Assembly: GCA_018267135.1 (NCBI GenBank)
Contig: JAFDZA010000004.1
Location: 62,001-126,000 of the forward strand
Length of the DNA: 64,000 bases
Origin: Bacteroidota bacterium
Lineage (GTDB): Bacteria > Bacteroidota > Bacteroidia > Cytophagales > Cyclobacteriaceae
Direction of reading: 5' to 3'
Part shown: positions 9,049-19,880 of the stretch, one piece after another
Layout of the letters: each line of letters begins with the position of its first letter
Position numbering within the stretch: position 1 is the first letter of the stretch
Notes under the pieces: generated by a model
What the model was told of the DNA's origin: nothing
Seen by the model: the letters and a program-made list of their open reading frames with translations, nothing else
Database searches by the model: none
Position numbers and translations under genes: made by a program

Positions 9049-10368
9049 ATGCTGGTAGTGAAATTTGGGGGCACCTCGGTAGGCAAGCCCGAGCGGATGA
9101 AAAAAATAGCCAACCTGGTTACCGATATGCCGGGGCGGAAAATTGTGGTGCTCTCGGCCTTGAGCGGCACCACCAATGCGCTGGTAAAGATCGGAGAGGC
9201 CCTATCGGCCGGCCAGCCGATGGCGGCCGAAACCGAAATAGCTATTCTGGAAAAGCATTATTTAGCTTTTGTTAAAGAATTATACGAGTCAAGTTCTTAT
9301 CAGGCCATTGGCGAAGAAATTGTGAGCCGCTATTTTAGTTTGTTCCGCCTGTTAGCGGCCGGAAAATTTGACGACCGCAGCTACCGCGAGTTGCTGGCGC
9401 AGGGCGAGTTGATATCTACCGAATTGTTTTACCACCATTGCCAGGAGCGAAAAATAAATGCGCGCCTCTTACCGGCTTTACATTTTATGTCGATTGATGA
9501 AAACCAGGAGCCGGAATTGGGAAAAATCAGCGAACGCCTGAAGCCTATTCTGGAAACCATGAGTTCGGCCAATTTGCTCATTACCCAGGGATATATTTGC
9601 CGCAACCACCGCAATGAAATAGATAACCTGAAACGTGGCGGAAGCGATTATACCGCTTCGCTGATAGGAGCAGCTATCCGAGCCGAAGAAATACAGATCT
9701 GGACAGACATAGACGGCATGCACAATAACGACCCGCGTGTAGTAAAGAAAACAATACCAATCGCTGAACTTACATTTGATGAAGCTTCGGAGTTGGCTTA
9801 TTTCGGAGCCAAGATTTTGCACCCCTCTACTATTGTTCCGGCACAGAAATACAACGTGCCGGTGCGATTAAAAAATACGATGGATGAAAAAGCCTTCGGT
9901 ACGCTGATCAGCGAGAAAGGTACCAGCGGGCAGTTTAAGGCGATTGCCGCTAAAGACGGAATTACGGCCGTCAACATTAAATCTTCGCGCATGTTGCTGG
10001 CGTATGGTTTTTTAAGGCGAGTGTTTGAGGTTTTTGAAAAACACAAAACGTCTATTGATATGATCTCTACCTCGGAGGTGGCCGTTTCCATTACGATAGA
10101 CGACAGCCAACAGTTGGATTCAATCGTAAGCGATTTAAAAACCTTCGGCAACATAGAAGTGGATAAAAACCAAACTATTATTTGTATTGTAGGCAACCGG
10201 CTGGAAGAAAAAGAAGGTGTGCTGAAAGACGTATTTCAGTCGCTGGCACAAGTGCCGATACGCATGGTAAGCTACGGAGGCAGCCGCAACAATATTTCGT
10301 TGCTGGTAGATACTTCTCAAAAAGAAAAGGTGCTTACCCTGCTTAATGAAGGATTGTTTGGATTGTAA
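9049..10368 (+). CDS. lysC: Aspartate kinase
   Basis: This 439-aa monofunctional aspartate kinase catalyses the first step of the lysine, threonine and methionine pathway. The N-terminal KFGGTSVGKPERM is the kinase signature. RGGSDYTASLIGAAI and the WTDIDGMHNNDPRVV segment form the aspartate and ATP site. Two C-terminal ACT domains begin near residue 300 (ITAVNIKSSRM and TIICIVGNRLEE) and provide feedback control, probably by lysine. Length fits the single-domain kinase rather than a fusion with homoserine dehydrogenase. Its end lies 14 bp from the convergent dihydroorotase-like gene. Confidence 0.92.
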   Translation: MLVVKFGGTSVGKPERMKKIANLVTDMPGRKIVVLSALSGTTNALVKIGEALSAGQPMAAETEIAILEKHYLAFVKELYESSSYQAIGEEIVSRYFSLFRLLAAGKFDDRSYRELLAQGELISTELFYHHCQERKINARLLPALHFMSIDENQEPELGKISERLKPILETMSSANLLITQGYICRNHRNEIDNLKRGGSDYTASLIGAAIRAEEIQIWTDIDGMHNNDPRVVKKTIPIAELTFDEASELAYFGAKILHPSTIVPAQKYNVPVRLKNTMDEKAFGTLISEKGTSGQFKAIAAKDGITAVNIKSSRMLLAYGFLRRVFEVFEKHKTSIDMISTSEVAVSITIDDSQQLDSIVSDLKTFGNIEVDKNQTIICIVGNRLEEKEGVLKDVFQSLAQVPIRMVSYGGSRNNISLLVDTSQKEKVLTLLNEGLFGL

Positions 10369-10382
10369 GGGGCGGAGTTAAG

Positions 10383-11645
10383 CTATTCATCCAACCTTAC
10401 TTTTCCGTTATTGAAAACAGCTACGGCTTTTCCTTTTAATTTTTTGCCCAGCCAGGGCGAGTTTTTTGATTTTGAGAAATTGGTTTCGGAATTAAATTCC
10501 CATTCGGCATTCGGATCAAACAAGGTAAGGTTGGCTTTCTGGTCTACCTCCAGCAGAGGCACATCCAGCCCCAATACCAGGCGTGGGTTTTCTGCTACCT
10601 TCAACAGCAAATCTTCTAATTTTATTTCTTTAGAAAGCGATGTTAGTTGTGAGCCGAATGAAGGCAGATTGATCAGGCCAAAATCGGCCTGGTCAAATTC
10701 CAGCAATTTACTTTCATCTTCCACCGGCAGATGCCCGCTGCAAAGCACGTCTATGGTTCCGTCTTCCAGTCCTTTTATCAAGGCATCAGCATCTCGTTTT
10801 TCGCGCAAGGGTGGTTTTACTTTGAAGTAGGTATCAAAGCGGCTCAGTTCTGTATCAAGATACAAAGGCTGGTAGGCGGTGCAGTCGCAACTAACCTGTA
10901 ATCCTTTTTTCTTAGCTGCCCGGATCAGGTTTACACTGCGGGCGGTAGATATTTTAGAAAAATGAAGTTTGCCCCCGGCATATTCCAACAGTTTCAGGCT
11001 TTTACTTACGGCCACTTCTTCGGCAATGGCGGGCATCCCTTTCAGGCCTAAAGAGGTGCTTTGGTGGCCTTCGTGCATTTGCCCAAACAGATCGAGCCAA
11101 ATATCTTCTGCATGATCAATTAATACTCCATTGAATTTCTGTAAGTATTGCAATGATTTTAAGAAGATATCGGTGTGCCAGAGGGGTTTCAGCCCGTCTG
11201 TAAAACCCACGGCTCCGGCTTGATGCAGGTCTATCATATCGGTAAGCTCTTCGCCTTTACAGTTTTTAGTGACGGCTGCCAAGGCATGAATTTGCACCAG
11301 GCGGTTTTCATTGCCGCGGGTAATGTAGCTTACTTCGTTTTTGGTCTGGATAGCGGGCTGTGTATTGGGGAGTACTGCCACTTCGGTAAAGCCACCGGCT
11401 GCGGCCGAGCGGGCCAGGGACAAAAGGTCTTCGCGTTGCTCAAGGCCCGGGTCGCCTGTAAAGGTGCCTACATCAAACCATCCGGCTGTGAGAATCATAC
11501 CATCGGCCTCAATCACTTTATCGGCCGGGTAGTTCTTGTCGCCTATTTCGGCTATGCGGCCGTTAACGATTAAGACATTTCTCTTTTTTAAATGAAAAGG
11601 CGAAGGAGTGTTAACGATTCGCGGAGATTGAAGAAGGACTCTCAT
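10383..11645 (-). CDS. Dihydroorotase homologue lacking the metal-binding HxH (probably non-catalytic)
   Basis: This 420-aa amidohydrolase is recognisable as a PyrC-type dihydroorotase by overall layout: an N-terminal beta-sandwich (VLIVNGRIAEIGD), then GFTEVAVLPNTQPA, GKLHFSKISTARSVNLI, and the C-terminal NGKVRL strand. The usual first metal motif (Asp-x-His-x-His followed by Arg) is replaced by WFDVGTFTGDPG, so both histidines are gone. The late Asp-His-Ala motif reads CSGHLPVED, so the catalytic aspartate is also missing. Such PyrC-prime proteins are known to serve as structural partners of aspartate transcarbamoylase in other bacteria; that role here is inference, because no pyrB lies in the window. 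It is 30 bp downstream of the BatA-type gene and probably co-transcribed with it. Confidence 0.75.
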   Translation of the reverse strand: MRVLLQSPRIVNTPSPFHLKKRNVLIVNGRIAEIGDKNYPADKVIEADGMILTAGWFDVGTFTGDPGLEQREDLLSLARSAAAGGFTEVAVLPNTQPAIQTKNEVSYITRGNENRLVQIHALAAVTKNCKGEELTDMIDLHQAGAVGFTDGLKPLWHTDIFLKSLQYLQKFNGVLIDHAEDIWLDLFGQMHEGHQSTSLGLKGMPAIAEEVAVSKSLKLLEYAGGKLHFSKISTARSVNLIRAAKKKGLQVSCDCTAYQPLYLDTELSRFDTYFKVKPPLREKRDADALIKGLEDGTIDVLCSGHLPVEDESKLLEFDQADFGLINLPSFGSQLTSLSKEIKLEDLLLKVAENPRLVLGLDVPLLEVDQKANLTLFDPNAEWEFNSETNFSKSKNSPWLGKKLKGKAVAVFNNGKVRLDE

Positions 11646-11675
11646 GTAAAGCCGAAAGTTCTCATTTATTTTTGA

Positions 11676-13637
11676 TCATTTCAAAAAACGGATTAAAAGA
11701 ATCTCGGCCAATAAGAATAACAGCGACAAAACCACGGCATATTTCCACAATGGGGTGCCCAAATAGCGTTCTTTTATTTCGCGACTAAAGGATTCGGCCG
11801 TGGAGGCTTTAAATACCGAGATATTTTTACCTCCTAATTTTTGTTTGACATCATTGGCCGGCAAAGTACTGAGCAATGACTCTCGCTTATTCAGGTTAAG
11901 GGCCAGCAGGCTGAGGGTATCGGGCGGGTTTATAACCCAGTAAAAACCGGCTGCTACGGCATCTTTAGGCAAAGTAAAAACTACCTGACCATTGACTTTT
12001 CGTTGTGAAGGGATAAACTCTTGTGCTCCTTTCCATTGCACCGGAGTTTCTTTGGCTAAACTATCTGCCGGCACGATAATTTCGGCAGCGGTGAGAGGAT
12101 AGTACAGGGGCTGGTCATTTTTTTTGCCGGTGGCTGCGAGCCGGTACATGACGGGTACAAATAAGGCATGTGCAAAGAAATCGGTGTACCCTTTTTCCAA
12201 CGGGCAACTTAACCAAAACGTGTTTCCCTGATGCGCTAGAAAAGGCTGCCCGTTTTTAAAACGAAGGATGGCCGACTGATCTCTGCCCCATTCCATAACC
12301 CGCGAAGCTTTGGGCATGGCCATAGCAGCCGATTTTTCTTCAAACACCTGGGTGAAAAACGGATTTTGAAAATCGGGCTTATCCAGTTCTTCCGGATCAT
12401 GCCGTTCGGCTTTCGTTAAGGGAAATGAAATGATCTTTTTATACGAAGCTATGTCGGGCTCACTTCCGGGGATCAGCACCAACGAACCGGTTGCGTTTCG
12501 CGAAAGCAAAAGAGATTCAATCAGGGCCTCATCTAACCGGTTGATGCCGTTAATCACGATCAGGTCGGCACGGGCAAGTAAACTGTAATTGAGGTTAGAA
12601 AGAGCAAATGATTGAAATGAAAAAAGATCGCGGTTAGCAAAAACTTTTTCAATGTAAGTGGTAGCCGGGCCGGGTTTGATTTCGAGGATACTCAGTTTCT
12701 TGGCGTAATTCAGGGCAAAATAGAATTCGTTGTCGAAACTAACCGGGTAGTCGCTAAAACTAATCATGGCTTTATGATACCCCTTCAGGCCAATCAGATC
12801 GAAGGAGATATTGGCTGTGCTTTCGGCTTCAATGTCGATGGTGGAGGCAGCCGCTTGTATTCCGTTGATGGCTAATTTAACAGGCAGAGCTTCTTTTTTT
12901 ACTTTACCCTGGTTGCGCAAGCGAATAGTAACCGAATTTTTGTCGCCCCCTACGGCAAAAAGATTTTGAAGGTAAGCCGTATCGACCCACACATTAGAAC
13001 TTGATTCGACCGGGACGGGTACCAATCGAACTTGTGCGAGCGAGTCCCTCTTAGGAGGCTCGCCAAAAGTAGATTTCTGGAAATCAGAAATCCAAAACAG
13101 AGTAGAGGGGTTTCGCGCAGCCCGGTTGATGATTTCGTTAGCCGATCTTGATATGGGTGATAACCGGATCTGTGCCAATAAATCGGTAGCCTCAGCTTTT
13201 GTTTTGTAGGTATTTGAAGAAGGAGCAAAATCGTTGGTAAACAAGATGTATTGGGTTTCGGCCGGAAAAAGATTTACTATTTCCTGCGCCATCTGCAAGG
13301 CTTGATCTAACGCCCTTGTTTTTTGGTTACCAACTCCCATGCTAAAAGAATTATCTATATACAGGGTAACCGTATGCTGGCTGCCGGCTTGCTCTTGAGC
13401 CGGTATAAACGGCATGGCAAAAGCGGCTACAAGAAAAAATAAAAACAATAATCGCGAAGCAAGCACCAGCCATTGTTTCAATTTTCTTTTTTGAGTGGTT
13501 TCTTCTTGTATCTGTTTTAAAAATTGGGTGTGGCTGAAGTAAACCCGGATGGTTTTACGAAAATTGAATAAATGAATAATAACCGGTATAGCCAATGCCA
13601 ACCAGGCCCATAAAAACAGAGGATAACCAAAACTCAT
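11676..13637 (-). CDS. BatA-domain membrane protein with VWA-like region
   Basis: This 653-aa protein starts with the double-transmembrane BatA/aerotolerance N-domain: a first helix (PLFLWAWLALAIPVIIHLF), then FRKTIRVYFSHTQFLKQI, and a second helix around residues 58-78. A von Willebrand A-like segment follows (VTLYIDNSFSMGVG, with Asp and Ser of a MIDAS motif), and a single C-terminal helix ends the protein. Family members sit in the inner membrane with the large domain in the periplasm, usually in bat or MoxR clusters. Here it stands alone, next to the dihydroorotase-like gene. Function beyond a putative envelope-stress role is unknown. Confidence 0.8.
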   Translation of the reverse strand: MSFGYPLFLWAWLALAIPVIIHLFNFRKTIRVYFSHTQFLKQIQEETTQKRKLKQWLVLASRLLFLFFLVAAFAMPFIPAQEQAGSQHTVTLYIDNSFSMGVGNQKTRALDQALQMAQEIVNLFPAETQYILFTNDFAPSSNTYKTKAEATDLLAQIRLSPISRSANEIINRAARNPSTLFWISDFQKSTFGEPPKRDSLAQVRLVPVPVESSSNVWVDTAYLQNLFAVGGDKNSVTIRLRNQGKVKKEALPVKLAINGIQAAASTIDIEAESTANISFDLIGLKGYHKAMISFSDYPVSFDNEFYFALNYAKKLSILEIKPGPATTYIEKVFANRDLFSFQSFALSNLNYSLLARADLIVINGINRLDEALIESLLLSRNATGSLVLIPGSEPDIASYKKIISFPLTKAERHDPEELDKPDFQNPFFTQVFEEKSAAMAMPKASRVMEWGRDQSAILRFKNGQPFLAHQGNTFWLSCPLEKGYTDFFAHALFVPVMYRLAATGKKNDQPLYYPLTAAEIIVPADSLAKETPVQWKGAQEFIPSQRKVNGQVVFTLPKDAVAAGFYWVINPPDTLSLLALNLNKRESLLSTLPANDVKQKLGGKNISVFKASTAESFSREIKERYLGTPLWKYAVVLSLLFLLAEILLIRFLK

Positions 13638-13728
13638 AGCGGAAAGTTACAATCTCGTTTTTGTAAATACCTGTTTTTTAATTTTTTGATTTTTTAGTGC
13701 GGGAAGAATGAAACAAGCCGATTGCTTT

Positions 13729-14829
13729 TTAAAAACTTTCGGCTAGCCCCAGATACAAATACCCTAAATATTTGGGATCGCCCCGGGCATAATCTATGCG
13801 CACATTTAGTTTTTCGCGTTTGTTTATAGTGTATCGCAAGCCTCCGCCATACGAAATATGAATGTCGTCAAAATTTACCGAGGTGGGATCGTACACTTTG
13901 CCTACTCCGGTAAAGGCCACCACACCCAATCGTTTATAAACGGACATCCGGTATTCGGCTTGAAAGGCCGTGAGGTAATTATCGCGAAAGCGACCCCGGT
14001 AGTAGCCGCGCATAATACGGGGCCCGCCTAACTCGGCCAGTTCTTTAAAGGGAATATTGCCACGCACGAAATTACCGAACGCTTCAAAGGCTAAAATATG
14101 ACGATGGGCAGGAAAGACATTAATGTATTTTCTAAAATCGAAATATGTGCGATGATAACTTACGGTTCCGCCCAAAACGGGTGAATAAGCCGAGTAGCGG
14201 AAATCCCAATAGATTCCTTTACTGGGATTGACTACGTTATCGCGGGTGTCCCAGATTAAGGCGGGACCAAGCCCCGTAGAAGTAGAGCCATTGTAGCCGG
14301 TAAATTTCTGTTCGGAAAGTTTTTTGGGCAAATCAAGACTAAAATAGGAGATGACCCGCGTTTCCAACCCAACAAAGAGTTTTTGGTTTCGAAAAATTTT
14401 TCTGCCGATTTTATTTTCCCAGCCTAAAGCACTGTACATAATCTTTTCACGGTTGGAAGCGGAGGTGTTATTGCCGCGCCCAAAATAATAATCGCGGAAG
14501 CCAATCAATTCTTCGCCAAATCCTTCAATAAAATATTTTTCGCCTTTCGTAAAGATTGTGTAACGGGGAATCAGAATTAGCTGGTGCCGGCTGGTGTATA
14601 GCGTAACCAGTTCCGCATTAGAGGTGCGGGTAGGGGTTAGGTAATCAATGTTGTTCCAAAGTAAAACTCCTAATGCACCGGCTCCCAGATGGGTTTCAGG
14701 AGTAAATACGGCAATGGGAATGATAATCTTCCTCATGTTTTTTGAGGTATCCGACCAAAACGGATTTTGGCTTTGAGAAGGAAGAGCTAAAAAAATGACT
14801 GCACTGAGGGCCACCAAGAACTTGCTCAT
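13729..14829 (-). CDS. BamA/TamA-family outer-membrane beta-barrel protein
   Basis: This protein is about 366 aa. It has a signal peptide (MSKFLVALSAVIFLALPSQS), and the rest is rich in alternating aromatic/polar strands, ending LYLGLAESF with the terminal Phe typical of barrel proteins. The conserved surface-antigen (D15-like) pieces are seen in the ELGGPRIMRGYYRGRFRDNY segment and in GGGLRYTINKREKLNVRIDY. At this length there is room for a 16-strand barrel but not for POTRA domains, so it is a barrel-only member. I chose the ATG at 14829; an upstream TTG at 14835 is possible. No partner gene is evident. Confidence 0.75.
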   Translation of the reverse strand: MSKFLVALSAVIFLALPSQSQNPFWSDTSKNMRKIIIPIAVFTPETHLGAGALGVLLWNNIDYLTPTRTSNAELVTLYTSRHQLILIPRYTIFTKGEKYFIEGFGEELIGFRDYYFGRGNNTSASNREKIMYSALGWENKIGRKIFRNQKLFVGLETRVISYFSLDLPKKLSEQKFTGYNGSTSTGLGPALIWDTRDNVVNPSKGIYWDFRYSAYSPVLGGTVSYHRTYFDFRKYINVFPAHRHILAFEAFGNFVRGNIPFKELAELGGPRIMRGYYRGRFRDNYLTAFQAEYRMSVYKRLGVVAFTGVGKVYDPTSVNFDDIHISYGGGLRYTINKREKLNVRIDYARGDPKYLGYLYLGLAESF

Positions 14830-14981
14830 GAACAATACTAAACTGCCAAGTTAGTTAATATTATAGATTATCAAGTTAGCTAAACGACCAGATGCTTTTC
14901 TTATTGCTCAGGCGCAGCTATAACAGATAAAGGTTGAAAATATAAAACAGGAATAGTAGCCGGCCTTTTTTAATACGGTTT

Positions 14982-16412
14982 TTAAACGGCCATGCGCGAT
15001 TTGAATTTCTTGGTGAGCTCGTCCATGCTGTTTTTAAAGTTGGCATCTACTTTCATCATATCTTCTACCGACTCCAGCGCATGGATGACGGTACTGTGAT
15101 CGCGCCCGCCAAAATTTTCACCGATCAGAGCTAAGGTTAATTGGGTGTAGCGTTTGCAAAAATACATGGCCGTTTGCCGGGGAATTACGATTTCGCGTTT
15201 TTTTACTTTGCCCTTCAGTTGCTCGGTCTCTACTTTAAAATAATCGGCCACGGTTTTTTGAATGTAATCCACACTTACATCGCTCTGAATTTCTTTAATG
15301 ATATTTTTTAATACTTCTTTGGCCAGGTCTAAATCGATATTTCGTTTCAGCAGGGTGGCATGAAACAGTAAGGAATTGAGCACGCCTTCCATATCGCGCA
15401 AGTTGGTATCAACACTGTAGGCTAAGTACTCCGCTACATCCGTTGGGATTTCAATGCCATCCGATTGCATTTTGTTATTGATGATGGCGAGTTTGGTTTC
15501 AAAATCGGGTTCTTGCAAATCGGCTGTGAGGCCCCACTTGAAACGCGAAAGCAATCGCTCCTGAAATCCCTTCAGGTCGCGCGGGGGGCAATCGCTCGTC
15601 ATAATAATCTGTTTGCCCGATTGGTGTAGCTGGTTGAAGATGTTAAAGAAAATCTCCTGAGTTTTTTCTCGTCCGGCCAAAAACTGCACATCGTCCAGAA
15701 TAAGTAAATCTACTTGCAGGTAGAAGTTCTGAAACTCCTGCATTTTCAGATTTTGCAGTGCATTTAAAAACTGGTTGGTAAAATCGTTTTGATCTACATA
15801 CAACACTACCTTTTCGGGCATGTTCTTTTTTATCTCATTGCCGATGGCCTGCACCAAGTGTGTTTTTCCTACGCCCACACCTCCGTAGAGCATCAGTGGA
15901 TTAAAAGAAGTAGTACCGGGTTTTTTGGCTACGGCTACCCCGGCCGACCGGGCCAGGCGATTGCAATCCCCTTCCACAAAATTTTCAAATGTATAGTTGG
16001 GGTTGAGACGCGAATTTACGGTGCGGGGGTCTAACGCTTTGTAGGCAAAAGGAGAATATTCGCCAGCACCATTTACATTTTGAATTTGACTGTTTTTGTT
16101 TAAACCATTTCCGTTGGGCAAATTTACCGTTACCGGAGGATTTTGTTTGTTGCCGCTATCCACCACCACGGAGTATTCTAGTCTGCCTTCTTGCCCCAAG
16201 ATAGCATGAACAGCCTTTTTCAGCACCGGCACGTAGTGATCTTCCAGCCACTCATAAAAGAATTGGGAAGGCACCTGTATGGTAAGTACGTTGCCCTCGG
16301 CACGTACCGGCTCAATGGGCTTAAACCAGGTGCTAAATTCTTTTTCTTCTACATGTTGTTTGATGATATCGAGGCAATCGTTCCAAACGGAGGTGGTGGT
16401 ATCAACTTCCAT
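14982..16412 (-). CDS. dnaA: Chromosomal replication initiator DnaA
   Basis: This 476-aa protein has all four DnaA domains: domain I (WNDCLDIIKQHVEEKEFSTW), a variable linker, and an AAA+ ATPase with Walker A GGVGVGKTHL and Walker B LLILDDVQFLAGREKTQE. The C-terminal DNA-binding domain carries the signature GGRDHSTVIHALE. It opens the replication origin and binds DnaA boxes. No clear DnaA boxes (TTATCCACA) are visible in the 243 bp upstream, and no dnaN or recF follows, so the origin is not evidently here. The gene is divergent from the methylmalonyl-CoA mutase gene. Confidence 0.97.
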   Translation of the reverse strand: MEVDTTTSVWNDCLDIIKQHVEEKEFSTWFKPIEPVRAEGNVLTIQVPSQFFYEWLEDHYVPVLKKAVHAILGQEGRLEYSVVVDSGNKQNPPVTVNLPNGNGLNKNSQIQNVNGAGEYSPFAYKALDPRTVNSRLNPNYTFENFVEGDCNRLARSAGVAVAKKPGTTSFNPLMLYGGVGVGKTHLVQAIGNEIKKNMPEKVVLYVDQNDFTNQFLNALQNLKMQEFQNFYLQVDLLILDDVQFLAGREKTQEIFFNIFNQLHQSGKQIIMTSDCPPRDLKGFQERLLSRFKWGLTADLQEPDFETKLAIINNKMQSDGIEIPTDVAEYLAYSVDTNLRDMEGVLNSLLFHATLLKRNIDLDLAKEVLKNIIKEIQSDVSVDYIQKTVADYFKVETEQLKGKVKKREIVIPRQTAMYFCKRYTQLTLALIGENFGGRDHSTVIHALESVEDMMKVDANFKNSMDELTKKFKSRMAV

Positions 16413-16655
16413 GTATATTTAGGTTAGTTTAGGGGCAGCGCTTTTTTTAAAGGGCGACAAAGGTGTAAAAAAAATGAAGAACAAAAAATGATTTCACAAT
16501 TGGATTTTTTGTATTTTTTTCTTTGCGCCCAAACTGAAATCATAGTGGGGAAGGTAGAGAATAGAAATCATACGAAGTGGTTTTTGAAAAAATAAATTTT
16601 TTCATTTTTTTAACGTGCTTTAAACCTAAATTGAAACGCAGTTTGCTCGGAAGAA

Positions 16656-19600
16656 ATGGCAGATAAAAAAAATAGAATTGATTTTCCACCTGCGAATGTC
16701 CGCGATTGGGAAAAAACGGCTCAGCATGAATTGGGAGGTAAAAATCCTTGGGAAAAATTGACGTTTTCAAAATATGGCATGGTGCTGAAGCCTTATTACG
16801 ATCGCTTTGACAGGCCAGACGAAACGAAAATAAAGATTGAACCGGGCACATTTATAAATCAAGACGCCCGCTCTTGGGTAAATGCCCCGCTCCTTGTGGT
16901 GCAAAATGAGAAATCAGCTAACGAAAAATCATTACACTATTTAAATAATGGAGCCGAAGGCATTTTTTTTCAACTTCAATCCAATCAGGTAGATTTTAAA
17001 GTTCTCTTAAAAAACATTGAACTTCCTCATTGTGCTGTTTTTTTTAAGACAGAAAATAAGGCCGATCCTATTTTATCTGATTTGATTGCGGAGGTTTATC
17101 GTCTTGGCGATGCTAAAAAAATAAATGGAGGTTTTTTTCATCAGTCACTCAACAAAATTCATCAACCATTCCTGCCAAACTTTCATATCAATGGAATCAT
17201 TTTAAAAGAGACAGAAAATATTGTTGATGGAATTGTGGATAGCTTGTTAACGGCTGTTGATATTATTAGAGAAACGCCAAAAGAAAAGATTGAAGATACC
17301 CTGCGCTCCATAGCATTTTCGGTGCCCATAGGTCCAGATTTTTTTATGAGCATCGGGCAAATACGCGCATTAAAAAGATTATGGTGGTTGGTGCAAAAAA
17401 CATATCATGTAAAAAAATACGCTGATGTAAGGGTTCATGTAACTTCAAAAAAATGGACGGAAGAAAAACTTCAACCTCACGGAAATCTGTTAAAGCAGAC
17501 AACGGCCGCTATGGCGGCTGTTATAGGTGGGTGCGATGCTCTGACGTGCGAAGCTGAAAACACAACCTCTCCGATGATGGAGCGGGTGGCCAAAAATGTA
17601 TCTTCCATGCTTCGCGATGAATCGCGGTTTTCAAAAGTGAACGACCCACTGGCCGGTTCATATTTTATGGAGTCGCTCACCCACCAGATTGCTTCCGAAG
17701 TTTGGAAAAAAATGCAAACGGCTAACTCGCTTTTTTCTAAAGTAGATTATCAGCCTGTCCGTGCAGATACTCAGCCTGAAAATGATTCATGGTTATCGCC
17801 CGAAAAAATAATGATAGCCGGCTCGTATGATGAAAGCAACCTCACGGCCGGGTTAGAAAATTTTTCGGCCGGCATCGCTCCTTTTTTGCGCGGTCCGTAC
17901 GCCACGATGTACACCGTTCGTCCGTGGACGATTCGGCAATATGCCGGTTTTTCTACTGCCGAAGAGTCGAACGCATTTTACCGAAGAAATTTAGCAGCCG
18001 GACAAAAAGGATTGTCGGTAGCGTTTGATCTGGCTACCCACCGGGGCTACGATTCCGATCATCCGCGGGTAGTGGGCGATGTAGGGAAAGCCGGTGTGGC
18101 CATTGATTCGGTTCTTGATATGAAAATATTGTTCGACCGGATTCCACTCGATCAGATGAGCGTGTCGATGACAATGAATGGGGCGGTTATTCCGATTTTG
18201 GCTTTTTATATTGTTGCGGCCGAAGAGCAAGGTGTAAAGCCGGAGCAACTTACCGGTACGATTCAAAATGATATTTTAAAAGAGTTTATGGTACGCAACA
18301 CGTACATCTATCCGCCTGCCCCTTCTATGCGCATCGTAGCCGATATTTTTTCGTACTGCTCTAAAGCCATGCCCAAGTTCAATAGCATCAGCATTAGCGG
18401 ATACCACATGCACGAGGCGGGTGCGCCTGCCCATATTGAACTGGCCTACACTTTGGCCGATGGACTGGAATACATTCGTACCGGTTTGAAAGCCGGTATT
18501 GCTATTGACGATTTTGCTCCACGCCTTTCTTTTTTCTGGGGCATCGGTATGAATTTTTTTATGGAAGTGGCCAAGATGCGGGCGGGTCGGCTGCTGTGGG
18601 CGAAACTGGTAAAGAAGTTTCATCCGAAAAATGAAAAATCAATGGCCTTGCGCACACATTGCCAAACCAGTGGCTGGAGCCTGACGGCCCAAGACCCATA
18701 CAATAATGTAACACGCACGTGCATTGAGGCGATGGCGGCTGCCTTGGGTGGCACCCAATCGCTGCATACTAATTCATTAGACGAGGCCATTGCCTTGCCT
18801 ACCGATTTTTCTGCCCGCATTGCGCGAAATACACAGCTCTATCTTCAACAAGAAACAGGAATAACCAAAGTGGTAGATCCGCTTGGCGGTGCTTACTACG
18901 TTGAGTACCTGACGGAACAATTGGCCGAGCAGGCATGGGCACTGATTGAAGAAGTAGAAGAAATGGGAGGTATGACACAAGCCATCGAACGTGGTTTGCC
19001 CAAGTTACGCATAGAAGAAGCCGCTGCCGCTAAGCAGGCACGGATTGATTCGGGAGAAGAAATTATTGTGGGGGTAAACCGATATACTACGAACGAAAAA
19101 CCGGATTTTGAAATTTTGGAGGTAAATAATGCCGCAGTACGAAAAGAACAGATCAATCGTTTAGAAAATCTGAAACAAGAGCGGAATGAAAAGGCCGTGC
19201 AGCAGGCACTAAAAGAATTAGAAGAGACGGCCAGCGGAAATGGAAACCTGTTAGAGTCGGCCATCGAGGCCGCTCGCACCCGGGCCACCTTGGGCGAGAT
19301 TTCACTGGCGATGGAGAAAGTATTTGGTCGGTATAAGGCTACCATTCAAGCAGTATCGGGTGTATATTCGGGGGCGATGAAAAACAAAAATGAACTGGAA
19401 GAGATACAAAAACTATCTGACCGGGTAGCCAAAAAAGAAGGCCGCAGGCCGCGTATTCTGGTGGCCAAGATAGGGCAAGACGGCCACGACCGCGGAGCCA
19501 AAGTAATTGCAACCGGTTTTGCCGATCTGGGTTTTGATGTAGATATCGGGCCGCTGTTTCAAACGCCAGCCGAAGTAGCCCGGCAAGCTATGGAAAACGA

Positions 19601-19829
19601 TGTACATGTAATTGGAGCCAGCAGTTTGGCCGGTGGGCACAAAACATTGGTTCCTGAATTGATTGCCGAATTAAAAAAAATAGGCCGACCTGATATTTTA
19701 GTGGTGGCCGGAGGGGTTATTCCGGAACAGGATTATCCCTTTCTAAGAAAAACCGGTGTGGCCGGAATTTTTGGCCCCGGCACTTCGGTGGCCCAAGCTG
19801 CCAAAATGGTTTTAGAAAAATTGTTGTAA
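16656..19829 (+). CDS. Fused methylmalonyl-CoA mutase (small plus large subunit in one chain)
   Basis: This 1057-aa protein interconverts succinyl-CoA and (R)-methylmalonyl-CoA using adenosylcobalamin. Residues 1 to about 365 resemble the small, non-catalytic MutA subunit but without its degenerate B12 domain (for example [17 protein letters not shown] and [17 protein letters not shown]). From about 380 onward is a full large subunit: [55 protein letters not shown] and [16 protein letters not shown]. The C-terminal cobalamin domain follows, with the B12 ligand motif [13 protein letters not shown] and [14 protein letters not shown]. Bacteroidota normally encode mutA and mutB as two genes. No cobalamin riboswitch is visible upstream. 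Confidence 0.9.
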   Translation: MADKKNRIDFPPANVRDWEKTAQHELGGKNPWEKLTFSKYGMVLKPYYDRFDRPDETKIKIEPGTFINQDARSWVNAPLLVVQNEKSANEKSLHYLNNGAEGIFFQLQSNQVDFKVLLKNIELPHCAVFFKTENKADPILSDLIAEVYRLGDAKKINGGFFHQSLNKIHQPFLPNFHINGIILKETENIVDGIVDSLLTAVDIIRETPKEKIEDTLRSIAFSVPIGPDFFMSIGQIRALKRLWWLVQKTYHVKKYADVRVHVTSKKWTEEKLQPHGNLLKQTTAAMAAVIGGCDALTCEAENTTSPMMERVAKNVSSMLRDESRFSKVNDPLAGSYFMESLTHQIASEVWKKMQTANSLFSKVDYQPVRADTQPENDSWLSPEKIMIAGSYDESNLTAGLENFSAGIAPFLRGPYATMYTVRPWTIRQYAGFSTAEESNAFYRRNLAAGQKGLSVAFDLATHRGYDSDHPRVVGDVGKAGVAIDSVLDMKILFDRIPLDQMSVSMTMNGAVIPILAFYIVAAEEQGVKPEQLTGTIQNDILKEFMVRNTYIYPPAPSMRIVADIFSYCSKAMPKFNSISISGYHMHEAGAPAHIELAYTLADGLEYIRTGLKAGIAIDDFAPRLSFFWGIGMNFFMEVAKMRAGRLLWAKLVKKFHPKNEKSMALRTHCQTSGWSLTAQDPYNNVTRTCIEAMAAALGGTQSLHTNSLDEAIALPTDFSARIARNTQLYLQQETGITKVVDPLGGAYYVEYLTEQLAEQAWALIEEVEEMGGMTQAIERGLPKLRIEEAAAAKQARIDSGEEIIVGVNRYTTNEKPDFEILEVNNAAVRKEQINRLENLKQERNEKAVQQALKELEETASGNGNLLESAIEAARTRATLGEISLAMEKVFGRYKATIQAVSGVYSGAMKNKNELEEIQKLSDRVAKKEGRRPRILVAKIGQDGHDRGAKVIATGFADLGFDVDIGPLFQTPAEVARQAMENDVHVIGASSLAGGHKTLVPELIAELKKIGRPDILVVAGGVIPEQDYPFLRKTGVAGIFGPGTSVAQAAKMVLEKLL

Positions 19830-19880
19830 CCGGTACGCTGGCCGAAAATAAATTTACGGCAACAAATATTTTACATGATG

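Noticed and set aside
16413..16655. Possible replication origin beside dnaA
   Set aside because: AT-rich tracts are present but I find no DnaA-box cluster, and dnaN/recF are absent.
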